Assembly: GCA_963820955.1 (NCBI GenBank)
Contig: CAWGCA010000023.1
Span: 25,810 to 89,809 of the forward strand
Reading direction: 5' to 3'
DNA length: 64,000 nucleotides
Origin: CAWGCA01 sp963820955
GTDB lineage: Bacteria > Pseudomonadota > Gammaproteobacteria > Chromatiales > Chromatiaceae
This document shows, piece by piece, positions 54,308-63,244 of this stretch. The notes under the pieces were generated by a model that worked only from the letters and a program-made list of their open reading frames with translations, was not told the DNA's origin and did not search any database. The translations under genes were made by a program, and so were the position numbers. Every line of letters begins with the position of its first letter. Within the stretch, counting starts at the first letter, position 1.

Positions 54308-55357
54308 ATGGCACGTCTCCTTGTCTTCGGTATCTCATTTATCATCCGCGTCCTGAGGGCAGCTTTCCGCTCGCGCGCTAACCTGGTTATCGAAAACGTA
54401 GCGCTCCGCCAACAAGTGGCTACGCTTATTAAACAGAAGCGTAGACCCGCCCTTGATGATGGAGATCGAGCCTTCAGGGTCGCGCTGCGTGCGGTCTGGC
54501 CGAGGTGGACGAACACACTGATTATTGTGAAAACGGACACCGTGTCAAAGTGGCATCGGGACCGATTCCGTCGCCACGGGGCTATGATCTCTCGGCAGCG
54601 GCATCCGAGTCGGCCTCGAATTGATGCCACAATCCGAGGCCTCATTCGCGAAATGGCAACTAATGGTTGGGGTGCACCACGCATCCATGGTGAGCTGAAG
54701 AAACTTGGATTCAAGGTCTCCGAGGCCACGGTGTCCCGGTACATGCGGCTTAAGCCCGCCGATCCAGGCCAGCTCAAACGCTGGGTAGCTTTTTTGCGAA
54801 ATCACAAAGACGTGATCGCGGCGATGGATCTGTTCACTGTTCCCACCGCTTCGCTCAGGGTCCTCTATGGATTTTTCGTCATCGATCATAGCCGACGGCT
54901 TATTCTACATTTCAACGCGACCTTTAATCTGACGGCGGCATGGGTGATCCAGCAGTTGCGTGAGGCTTTTCCCTTCGATACGGCGCCGAAGTATCTGATA
55001 TTCGACCGCGACGCGATCTTCAGCGCCAAGGTGGTGGGATTCGTCAAGGCCATGGGTATCAAGCCATGCCGCACCGCTTACCGCAGTCATTGGCAAAATG
55101 GTGTCGCTGAGCGATGGATTGGCAGCTGCCGACGAGAACTGCTCGATCATGTGATCGTCTTTGACCGGCATCATTTTATCCCGTTAATGCGCTCTTACCT
55201 CGACTACTACCAGGAAGATCGCTGTCATTTAGGGCTCGCCAAAGACGCGCCAAGTGGCAGGGTTGTCACCGCGCGACCTTCAAGTGGCGCAAAGATCGTT
55301 TCCTTGCCGCGAGTCGGCGGTCTACATCATCGTTACGTTTGGCGAGACGCTGCGTGA
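54308..55357 (+). mobile_element. Intact integrase-type (DDE, rve) transposase gene
   Basis: 349-residue transposase with a hydrophobic/basic N terminus, a helix (LVIENVALRQQVATLIKQKR), a helix-turn-helix-like region (GWGAPRIHGELKKLGFKVS) and an rve catalytic core. The DDE triad is visible: Asp in AAMDLF (about 173), Asp in FDRDAIF (about 231) and Glu in VAERW (about 267). Single-ORF elements of this type are common in environmental Proteobacteria; I cannot place it in a numbered IS family. No terminal inverted repeats or target duplication could be recognised. It lies 230 bases after tRNA-Cys and is related to the broken copy at 56.3 kb. Confidence 0.85.
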
Positions 55358-55500
55358 AAGAGTTTTTTTCTTTGTCTCCCGATTCGTGTTCATGCACTTT
55401 CAGACGGATCGATATTGAGGACCGACAATTTGATCAACTGGCACGGTGAGTGACTACGCCATGTCGGCGGACAATAATTCTGCTGGGCGTAGGTTATGAA

Positions 55501-55887
55501 TTAATTCGGTTTGTTCGTGTCTCGTTCTAGTGTCTTCAGATAATGATACCTGAACATGCCTAAAACACCTGTGAAGAAAAAGTAAAGCAAGATTAGAAAA
55601 AAAAGAAACATCATGGTGGAGGGGAAAGCCCCCTGTACTGCACGCAGTACCAGAGGTAATAGGAAGAGCAGAAAAAGTGCTATAGCCGCCAAACGTGATT
55701 TATAAAACATTCCAGCAATACAGCCGACAACGATGACCGCTCCAGCAATCATTTCCGGCTGAGATACAAGAAAGGAAAGTGTTTGTTTTCCATGCTCTTG
55801 GAATAGAAGCCCGAAATCGAGAAGCAGCCAAGCAGCAGCGGCATATATGGCGTTTACAATTGTCTGCTCAGATTTCTGAAGGTTCAT
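55501..55887 (-). CDS. Small four-helix membrane protein, unknown function
   Basis: 128 residues with about four hydrophobic segments (near 13-30, 43-60, 65-85 and 90-115) and a charged C terminus (LKTLERDTNKPN). No recognised family, no catalytic or metal motif. The ribosome site is weak. Flanked by the two transposase genes, so probably part of transferred DNA. Confidence 0.55.
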   Translation of the reverse strand: MNLQKSEQTIVNAIYAAAAWLLLDFGLLFQEHGKQTLSFLVSQPEMIAGAVIVVGCIAGMFYKSRLAAIALFLLFLLPLVLRAVQGAFPSTMMFLFFLILLYFFFTGVLGMFRYHYLKTLERDTNKPN

Positions 55888-56325
55888 TCTTGGGCCGATT
55901 CTTCTTTTGTTTTAGCTGATCTTCTTGCTGGTACTGTCCCTTTGCCGCTGCTCATGGGATTTTCGCTCTTTTTCAAGGCATTCCGCAAGTCGCCCCGTCA
56001 CTGTAAAGCCTGAAGACACTGTGGCGATAGCGTTGGCTGTTGCGGACCTATGTTTGTAAAGGGTCTTAGGAAGCTCTAATCAGTGACTTCAACGGGGGCG
56101 ACACACTCAGGGCTATCGTGCCGACCTTGTGATCCACCGGAACCTTTGATATCACCTCTTCAGGGTCAGCTAAAATTCGCGTGAAAGTTTATAGGACAGC
56201 AGTGATTTACGTTATAAAAGTAAACGTTGAAATCACTGTTCTCAATCGCTCTATCTGTTTCATCAAATGGTGTGGGTCCCGAAAATAGGAGCCTGTTGAT
56301 TCTGTTGCATATTTCTGGATGATGG
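55888..56325. other. Intergenic stretch with a possible gene remnant
   Basis: About 440 bases with no convincing gene. On the reverse strand a short open stretch (about 33 codons, ending KERKSHEQRQRDSTSKKIS) finishes just upstream of the membrane protein gene; it looks like the tail of a lost gene but I cannot name it. The rest is low in coding signal. Confidence 0.4.
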
Positions 56326-57369
56326 TTGATCCTTGGATCCATGATAAGGCTGATCCAGTTTGTTCTGACGTTGGTGGCTACATCTGTCCGATCGCGGCTA
56401 TCTTTGCAGGCAGAGAATACGGCGCTGCGGAATCAGTTGTATCTGTATCGTAAATCAGGGCAAAGACCAAGAATCAGGCCTGCAGATAGGCTGCTCTGGT
56501 GCTTCATAGCGAAATTTTGGGCGGGCTGGTGCGCCGCCCTGTATTTTGTTCAACCCAGGACCGTAACGACTTGGCAGAAGAAGCGATTCCGCGACTCTTG
56601 GCGCGCGCTCAGTCAGTCGGCTAAGCAGGACCGACCGCGGATCTCGCCAGAGCTCAGAAAGCTCATTAGGCGGATGTGGGAAGCCAATCCCACGTGGGGC
56701 TCGCCAAATATCGTCGCTGAACTCGCGATGATTGGAATCGACGTTGCCAAGTCAACGGTAGAAAAGTATCAGCCCAAGCGAACCGGGCCACCGTCACCTA
56801 CATGGAGAACATTCCTGGACCAGCATGTTTGAAATCTCGTATCGATCGACTTTTCCATTGTCCCGACGGCTACGTTTCGGGTGTTGTTCGTCTTCATCGT
56901 GCTTGCCCACGACCGAAGGCGAATTGTTCACTTCAATGTGACGGAACATCCTACGGCGCAGTGGACGGCGCAACAGATTGTAGAAGCGTTTCCGTTTGAC
57001 ACGGCTCCGAGTCATCTGATTCGAGATGGCGATGGCATATACGGCGAGCGCGTTACGCGGAGGATTGAAAGTCTAGGTATCGACGAGGTCATCACGGCAC
57101 CTGCATCGCCATGGCAAAACGCCTATGCGGAACGAGTAATTGGAACGCTACGCTGAGAACTTTTTGATCACACCATCGTGCTCAATGAGCGGCATCTCAA
57201 GAGACTAATGTCGTCGTTTCTGGATTACTACCATCCGTGGCGAACACATCAGTCCTTGAATAGCGACACGCTGGACGGTCGCCCCGTACGAGAAGCAGAA
57301 CCCAGCAACGATATTGAACTCCCGGCCGTCCACGGCTTCCACCATGTCTATCTTCCGAAGGCTGCATGA
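56326..57369 (+). pseudogene. Degraded integrase-type transposase, two in-frame TGA codons
   Basis: One continuous frame of 348 codons homologous to the intact transposase at 54.3 kb, interrupted by TGA at 56830-56832 (after FLDQHV) and at 57154-57156 (after VIGTLR). The second is what a single C-to-T change of CGA (Arg) would give. The catalytic core is otherwise readable: SIDFSIVPT, HLIRDGDGIYGER and NAYAERVIG. Since neighbouring genes use TGA as stop, recoding is unlikely and this is most simply a dead copy. Confidence 0.8.
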
Positions 57370-57704
57370 ATATTCGGGACGGACAGGGGGCGCGGAATGC
57401 GGCCGGTTATCAACGTGACCTGGTAAGACGCTACAGACTACGCCGAGTGGCTAAGCAGAGAGACCGGACTTCTGGAAACGTCTGTGAGTGGGTGCAGGAT
57501 TGCTGGCACGAGTCATATGAAGACGCACCTGCAGACGGCTCAGCCTGGCTCGTAGCGGAGCGTGGCGATTGCAATAAACGTGTCGTACGTGGTGGTTCCT
57601 TACTCAACAGACCACGTTATGTACGTTCTGCCGTGCGGGGGGAAGGGTTCGCTAACGACATTTCTTTTAATCAGGGTTTTCGGGTCGCCAGAGACTTGGA
57701 ATGA
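57370..57704 (+). pseudogene. Remnant of a formylglycine-generating-enzyme (FGE-sulfatase) domain protein
   Basis: Two pieces of an FGE/SUMF1-type domain are readable. First, in one frame at 57380-57465, RGRGMRPVINVTW, then a TAA, then DATDYAEWLSRETG; intact relatives have PVINVSWEDA-YAEWLS here. Then, after loss of about 60 codons and a frame change, the C-terminal part GNVCEWVQDCWHESY, RVVRGGSLLN and FNQGFRVAR to a stop at 57704. The 5' part is cut off exactly where the broken transposase ends. The gene is not functional. Confidence 0.75.
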
Positions 57705-58393
57705 GCCTTCTGCTACGAAGACAGTGTCGCAAAAATCAGTCTTCCTACTTACCCCATTGATAGTGACGCAACTCGTAGCTGGACTCAAAAAATCGTTGGT
57801 GTCGTTGCCTGGTGCAGTGGAGAAACTACCAGACACGTTACGAAGCTCAGCAGGATATTCTAAATGATATTTGCATTTTTTATAACAGTAAAGCGCTCGC
57901 ACTCGTACTTGGATTACATGAGTCCGAACGATTATGAGCATGCTCTACGAGAGAGGAAAAGCGGCTTAGCGACGGTGTAGTTTCCTGTTTGTAAAAAACG
58001 CTTGAACGCCTGGCAGCTGAATACCGTGTAAAATTGAACGTCTACTGTAGAGTGAAGCAGACGTTCAGGCCAGTGAGCGTGAAGGACAGGGGTTGGCCGA
58101 GGACTGCATTATCAATCGAGCTAATCGAAACTTAAACTCAATCAATAGAAAATAGCACCGGGTAATTTCTGAGCAAGTTACTGCGATGTCGGTCCAGCGA
58201 CCCTTTGCAGACATAGTGGCTAATTGCTCAGTGACCGAAAGCCGGCGGAAAGAAGACATTTGAACGTCCGGTACCGGGGCGCAGCGAAGGCTCCTTGGTC
58301 AGCCGCGGATGATCTGTTCACGGATGATGAAAAGGGCATTTATTTCTCCTATACTTGGTTTGATGTTTCTCGAATGAGTCTAGGAGGGAACCG
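57705..58393. other. Non-coding stretch before the protease cassette
   Basis: Nearly 690 bases without a convincing gene on either strand; the open frames are short and have no ribosome sites. GGAGGG at 58383 serves the following gene, and TATACT at about 58349 is a possible -10 for it, without a clear -35. Confidence 0.5.
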
Positions 58394-59602
58394 ATGTCAC
58401 ACGAAACAAGCTCCGACAATCTGCGTTCGCTGCTCATGCTCGGTCTCTCGGTGTTCGTCTTCTCGGCATGTGCGCCCATGCCCGAAAAGGAAGTCGGCCT
58501 GACAGCAAAGGATGTCGTTACCAGTCTGCCCGGCAAGCTAATCGACGTCAAGGACGTGAAACGCACAGGTATAGACACTGAGAAGATGGATTTAATGCCG
58601 GAGGTAAAGGAAGAGAAAGAGCAGGAAGAGGATCCGACGCCACCAGTCATTCCCAAGATCAGCGAGATGACCGGGACGGTGGAATTCGGGCTGTTCGATC
58701 TCAAGAGCAGCCGCTACTACCGCTACATTGTTCCCCGCGCAGAGCTGGCACACTTCTCGCGTGCTCGCAGCAAACTCCCTAACGAGAGCAATCCCCAGGG
58801 GAAGCCTGTCTCACAGAATGAGCTACGGGACGAAGAGAGGCGCAAGAAGTCGTGGAGCAACGCGACCGACAACCGCACCCGTCGCGCGATTGCGGACGGC
58901 TACTCGGATACTAACTCCATCTACCAGAGAATCGCCGATTACGGCGGCTGCTCGGCAAACGTGCTCTCGGCCAACAGCACGAGGATGATAGCCATCACCG
59001 CTGCACACTGTATTTTTGTCGCCGGGAACAACTTCTCGAACTCCAAGCTGCGCCCGCGGCGTAACGGCGTAACGTCCCCGACCTGGGGTTCATGGACCCC
59101 GTATGCATTCGCTTACTACGAGTCCTTCCTCAACAACGACTGCGAGGACAACTGGAAGAGCAGCTGCATACGCCGCGACATCGCGCTCGTCTTCGCGACA
59201 CCGGACGCGGGAGCGACGCCTCCGCGGGGCATGGGCTGGGGATATCGACCAAAGTCGTTCCTGGATGACCATTCCAAGTATCGGCGGGGTTATCCCGGCT
59301 GCGGTAACTCCCACAGCCCTAACGGGTGCACTACGAACAACCTGTACGGTGACGGGGCCTTGAGCGTTGGCAGCTTTAGCAAAAAGAGTGGCGGCTGGCA
59401 CCGCCAGTTCCGCTTCTCATCGGACACAAATCCCGGCGACAGTGGATCGGGGCTGTATTACTATAGGAACGGATTCCCGTATGTGTTCGGTGTGACATCT
59501 GCCGAGCCCAGCGGTTGCAAGACGTCGTGCAGTTCGTCGCGACCCAACTACGGTCGTCTCATCACGCCGGACTTCTTCGACTTCATCAACTCCGTCATGT
59601 GA
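58394..59602 (+). CDS. Trypsin-like serine protease, probable lipoprotein
   Basis: 402-residue S1-family protease. The signal peptide ends FVFSAC, a usable lipobox (Cys26), so it is probably anchored to the outer membrane. A Glu/Lys/Pro-rich linker (residues 40-90) precedes the protease domain, which starts about residue 160. The catalytic triad is visible: His in ITAAHC (about 203), Asp in RRDIALVF (about 262) and Ser in NPGDSGSGLYY (about 350). Several cysteine pairs could form disulfides. GGAGG lies 6 bases before the ATG. It is the first of three exported-protein genes in a row. Confidence 0.85.
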   Translation: MSHETSSDNLRSLLMLGLSVFVFSACAPMPEKEVGLTAKDVVTSLPGKLIDVKDVKRTGIDTEKMDLMPEVKEEKEQEEDPTPPVIPKISEMTGTVEFGLFDLKSSRYYRYIVPRAELAHFSRARSKLPNESNPQGKPVSQNELRDEERRKKSWSNATDNRTRRAIADGYSDTNSIYQRIADYGGCSANVLSANSTRMIAITAAHCIFVAGNNFSNSKLRPRRNGVTSPTWGSWTPYAFAYYESFLNNDCEDNWKSSCIRRDIALVFATPDAGATPPRGMGWGYRPKSFLDDHSKYRRGYPGCGNSHSPNGCTTNNLYGDGALSVGSFSKKSGGWHRQFRFSSDTNPGDSGSGLYYYRNGFPYVFGVTSAEPSGCKTSCSSSRPNYGRLITPDFFDFINSVM

Positions 59603-59687
59603 ATGGATATTCCAGACCTGGTTCCACAATCCGACTCAGGGTGCGTCGGGTCGGTTGGTGGCCAGGGTCGTATGCGGCCCTGAGCGG

Positions 59688-60422
59688 GTGAAAGCGGGCT
59701 TGACAGTCTGGCTGCCAACTCTGGTTCTGGTAGCCGCAATGGCACCTGCCCCGGTTTGGTCGGCTAATAACCACCAGGGAAATGGGCCCGGCGCCGCCGT
59801 TGAGAACGGTGGACTGCGTGTGTTCCGTTTCCGGCGAGACCTAGCCGGAGGTAGCGCCGATGAGTCCCGGAGATTCAACTGTGTGGCGACGTTCCTCGCT
59901 CCAGGCGTTGCGATAACGGCGGCGCACTGTCTTGATGGCGACGAGACGGCGCTCGCCGTGATCTGTAAAACAGCGGCTGACCAGGCACCGTCACGTGAGG
60001 CGAAAGTAGTCCGTCAGGTGCGTCATTTCACGCACGACGTCACCGTGTTCCACGTCCGGCCGAAGGAACTCTGCAGTTCAGGTACGGCGACGATTGCATA
60101 CTCGATCGGTGAGACGGAGCACTTCTATGTCCATATTCCGCGGAGCATCGGAGCCCCTCGGGAACAGATCAAGCATGACCGGCCTGCGAGCTTGGCGCAG
60201 CTCTCCCAAAACGCACACACGATCGACGTTCTCGATGACGAGATCTGTCTCGCCACGGGTGACTCGGGTACGCCATTGCTAGTTGAGCGACGACTTCACA
60301 CGAACGTTATAGCGGGACTACTGATCGGTGGCGCCCCGGAATGCTCTGGTGTGCAGACCTTTGTCCGTCTGGATGGGCTTCGTGAATGGATCACGGCTCA
60401 AATGCGCGAGGTGCGCGAATGA
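59688..60422 (+). CDS. Second exported trypsin-like serine protease
   Basis: About 244 residues. The GTG at 59688 is chosen because translation then begins with a good signal peptide (KAGLTVWLPTLVLVAAMA, cleavage near PVWSA); the frame stays open to a TTG at 59655. The chymotrypsin fold triad is present: His in ITAAHC (about 79), Asp in THDVTVFHV (about 117) and Ser in ATGDSGTPLL (about 193). It is shorter than and clearly diverged from the preceding protease, so not a recent duplicate. It overlaps the next gene by ATGA. Confidence 0.8.
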   Translation: MKAGLTVWLPTLVLVAAMAPAPVWSANNHQGNGPGAAVENGGLRVFRFRRDLAGGSADESRRFNCVATFLAPGVAITAAHCLDGDETALAVICKTAADQAPSREAKVVRQVRHFTHDVTVFHVRPKELCSSGTATIAYSIGETEHFYVHIPRSIGAPREQIKHDRPASLAQLSQNAHTIDVLDDEICLATGDSGTPLLVERRLHTNVIAGLLIGGAPECSGVQTFVRLDGLREWITAQMREVRE

Positions 60423-61498
60423 TCCCAAGTTCGCCATGCCAGCGCACGCGGGCCTCAGGCGCCGCTTCGTGGGCAGTAATCCCAGGCAGATGTCTGCTTG
60501 CGATAAGCTTCACGATGGGCCTTGGAATCACTGAAGGCTGCCGTGGTCAATACCACGAGCGCCAGACGCACCTACCTCTGGAACGGGTCGCAGAGGTTAC
60601 CTGCCCTGCGCGAGATTGCCTGGTCATCGAGGAGAACTCGGTCTACTGTTCCGTTGATCCACATGAGCTTAGGGAGAATGCAATCTTCGCGACGAAATCC
60701 AAGCTCCATATCTCCCCGGGAACCTATGCTCTGTCGGGTGAGGACGCGCTTTCGATGCTTTCTATCCGCGTCGAGACACCGCACGTGGATCGGACGCTCA
60801 AACCCCGTGGCAAAGTGCCGTATTCGCTCCACCGGGAAGAAAACGATCCGGAGACACGTATCGAGCCGTTGGAGTGGATTCAAGTGGACTCGGCCTATGG
60901 CGATAGCAGCGTCACCGTCGACAGGTTCTTTCTCAGGACGTCGCGCTGGCCGCACACGCAATTCCGGCTCGGGAATCCCGAGGACACCCTTTGGTTCTTC
61001 GAGGCGGTGAGAGGCATCTTGCTACGCGTGTTTGCGGGTGGAGATCTCTTCCCCGCGCTAGCCAAGCAGACAATTCGCTTCGCACCTTGCGGTATGCATG
61101 GAATCGTCGATCAGCCGTTCCGGTTCCAATTCGCAGACGGGTCAATGCTGGAATTGACGGCCCGTGTTGTTAGCGGCAGCACCCAGATCGGATACTTCGT
61201 TGGTAGACTCGTACGCGCGCGCGGACATATGGCTGGTGCACCGGTCGATGTTCGTGCCCAAGAACACCTGGCACTCTTCGGTAGCACCTGGTCCGGGGGG
61301 GAGGCAACCGTACCGACCTTTGCGGTGCGCACGAACGAACGGGGAGACACCTGCGGCTTCATCCTCGACTCTTCGGACTGGGACAGTGACTTAGCAGTAA
61401 ACGGCTACGTTGCCTACGAGATGACCTGCGATGAGGGCCGTGGTAGACGGTTGCCGTTGAAGAGTGTCTCCTATCCAAAGTTCTTCGCCTTACCGTGA
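60419..61498 (+). CDS. Exported protein of unknown function, coupled to the proteases
   Basis: 359 residues with no family I recognise. The ATG overlaps the stop of the second protease gene. A hydrophobic export segment occupies residues 20-40 (RCLLAISFTMGLGITEGC); the last Cys is not in a canonical lipobox. The remainder has cysteines in TCPARDC, VYCSV, APCGMHG, DTCGF and MTCDEG, consistent with a disulfide-bonded extracytoplasmic beta-rich protein. By position it could be a substrate, inhibitor or scaffold of the two proteases; nothing in the sequence decides this. Confidence 0.65.
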   Translation: MIPSSPCQRTRASGAASWAVIPGRCLLAISFTMGLGITEGCRGQYHERQTHLPLERVAEVTCPARDCLVIEENSVYCSVDPHELRENAIFATKSKLHISPGTYALSGEDALSMLSIRVETPHVDRTLKPRGKVPYSLHREENDPETRIEPLEWIQVDSAYGDSSVTVDRFFLRTSRWPHTQFRLGNPEDTLWFFEAVRGILLRVFAGGDLFPALAKQTIRFAPCGMHGIVDQPFRFQFADGSMLELTARVVSGSTQIGYFVGRLVRARGHMAGAPVDVRAQEHLALFGSTWSGGEATVPTFAVRTNERGDTCGFILDSSDWDSDLAVNGYVAYEMTCDEGRGRRLPLKSVSYPKFFALP

Positions 61499-62080
61499 GT
61501 GCAGCCTAATCGGTGGGTGCGAGGGTGATGCGGATGAAGGTTCAGCCACACGATATGTATCAGAAGGGTAAAGGCCATGGGAATCAAGGGGTGAATCAAG
61601 GGGTCAGAGCACTTGAACGCGCGAGGCTGCACAATATTTTCAGCCGGTCGGAGACGACCGATTTCGGCGGAAGACTAAAGAGAAGTACGGATTTCGAGTA
61701 GGAGGGATGAAATGGGGTAGGCCGCGGCCCGCACCACCAGCGGTTGCGGGTACCGGCTGGGTAGCCCGTGTAGTGCAAAAACACGATCCTTGCTTTCAGG
61801 CTGCTTCACGATAGTAATAGTTGAGCATACCCGCGAGGTCAAAAAACTCATGCGGCTACTGTTGAGTTCTCCGATACCAAGGGAGTACGAGAGAGTAGCT
61901 GTCCACAGATGACCGTCAGTTTAACGGGATAGCGGTCTTCTTCAAGGCGAAAGCTTCGTTCACCAAGGCCGTTCTTCGCGGTCCGCGTGGTTCGCTTTTC
62001 AATTCCCGGTGAATGGCGACAGCAATACGTAACGTCGAATGCTTGCAAAAAAATAAAGATGTATTGCTAGCAGGGTTCAT
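61499..62080. other. Stretch without a recognisable gene
   Basis: About 580 bases after the protease cassette. Short frames occur on both strands (for example a reverse reading ending DLAGMLNYYYREAA near 61800) but none has a ribosome site or known family. It could contain remnants of a mobile element. Confidence 0.4.
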
Positions 62081-62370
62081 CGGGCATGTGTGGGGTCCGT
62101 ACGGGTGCCAGGGCTTGGTTGTGGGTTTACGTTAGAGGAGGGGGGGGGGGTAGCGTCTACGCCGGCAAAAGGGTCGGCGATGGGCATGCTACAGCACACC
62201 TTGGTCACTGCTTTGCTGCTGGCTGTGCACACAACACACCGCACACCCTCACCTGCGATCCCCCCCTCCCCTCTGGCGTGAACCGCAACCTAGCCCTGAC
62301 ACACAATACACCCTCACATGCAACCCACCCCCTCCCTCCCCCCCCTACCCTGCCACTGTCCACTTCACAG

Positions 62371-62418
62371 GCCTCCCCTGAGGGCATGAACCTGATCAAG
62401 GGTGCTGCACGCATTCAG
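62371..62418 (+). other. Exon-like piece 1
   Basis: Preceded by CCACTTCACAG and followed by GTGCGC. It encodes 16 codons (ASPEGMNLIKGAARIQ), phase 0. Joining it to the piece at 63042 keeps one open frame. Confidence 0.4.
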
Positions 62419-62602
62419 GTGCGCCTGCATGTGTGTTTGATCCTGCATTCTGATCCTGCATTCAGTTCGAACGTGTGACTGCAGTGGGGGGGGGGACCTG
62501 CAATGTAAAGGCCAGGGTGAAAGCCTGAGGACAGTCGTGTGTGCTGGACCCACCCACCCGCACCTGCAGCGCATGGCCAGCAAGTGTCACGCTGGCGGGT
62601 GT

Positions 62603-62945
62603 TAATAATAATAATAATAATGCCGAAGGGGCCCCCTTTTGCACCCTTAACGCCATAGGATTTCTCCCATTAGCTTCACGTCCTGTGAGGACGGCGGCTC
62701 CTCGCCCCTGACACACACACCGGGCATTATTATTACACGCGGGGGAAACACCTTGGTAGGGGCAAAGTGCCAAACCCCCTACCCCTCGTTGAGGCCACAA
62801 GGGCACAGGACACTCAACAAGAACGACTTGTATGTTAGCCGCATCGAGGGTCGAGTCTTGTGGTGGGCAGGAATCGAACTCCCGACCTACAACACACAAG
62901 GGGACCACCCAAGCAGTTTTGCGCCATACTCAGGGTGTTAGGCGT
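62603..62945 (-). repeat. SINE-like element with tRNA-type B box and ATT tails
   Basis: Lies inside the putative intron, reverse strand. A near-perfect pol III B box (AGTTCGATTCC, around 62869-62879) sits in a T-arm-like hairpin CGGGA/TCCTG. Downstream in that direction are short (ATT)n tracts at 62724-62735 and again at 62604-62622, each beside GGCATT or GGGCATT. A tRNA-derived head plus simple triplet tail is the layout of SINEs. No complete tRNA can be folded. Confidence 0.45.
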
Positions 62946-63041
62946 GAGCCTTCCCCGCCTGCCAACAAACTGCACCGATTCCAGATTGACCCTGTTGTGT
63001 GCCTGCTGTTCTTGTCCCCCCCCTCTCCAAAAAACAAACAG

Positions 63042-63161
63042 GTGGATGTGCTGCCCCTGCCAGATGGCACCAAGGCCACTGCCGTCAACTACTTCCGCGA
63101 AAACGCTCAGTGGCTGCAGAGCCCTGTCAGCCCACTGCCACCCGCCCCACAGATGTCCTGA
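63042..63161 (+). other. Exon-like piece 2
   Basis: Preceded by CCAAAAAACAAACAG (polypyrimidine tract just before it). In frame with piece 1 it reads VDVLPLPDGTKATAVNYF and continues through QWLQSPVS to a TGA at 63159-63161, unless a further donor splits it earlier. Protein family not recognised. Confidence 0.35.
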
Positions 63162-63244
63162 TGATGGTTGGGCAGGGGTGTGGGGGGGGACTGCTGGGGT
63201 GTTGACTGACGGCTGGCTGCTGTCTTGACGGCTGTTGGTTGGGG

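Noticed and set aside
56326..57369. TGA readthrough or selenocysteine recoding of the second transposase
   Set aside because: No recoding hairpin was evident, transposases of this type have no need of it, and TGA serves as normal stop throughout the window.
61848..62048. 66-codon reverse frame
   Set aside because: No ribosome site, no recognisable family, next to the anomalous segment.
62086..62478. Open frames of 60-150 codons across 62.0-63.3 kb as bacterial genes
   Set aside because: Low-complexity Pro/Thr/His-rich translations of homopolymer-laden DNA with no ribosome sites; better explained as eukaryotic non-coding sequence.
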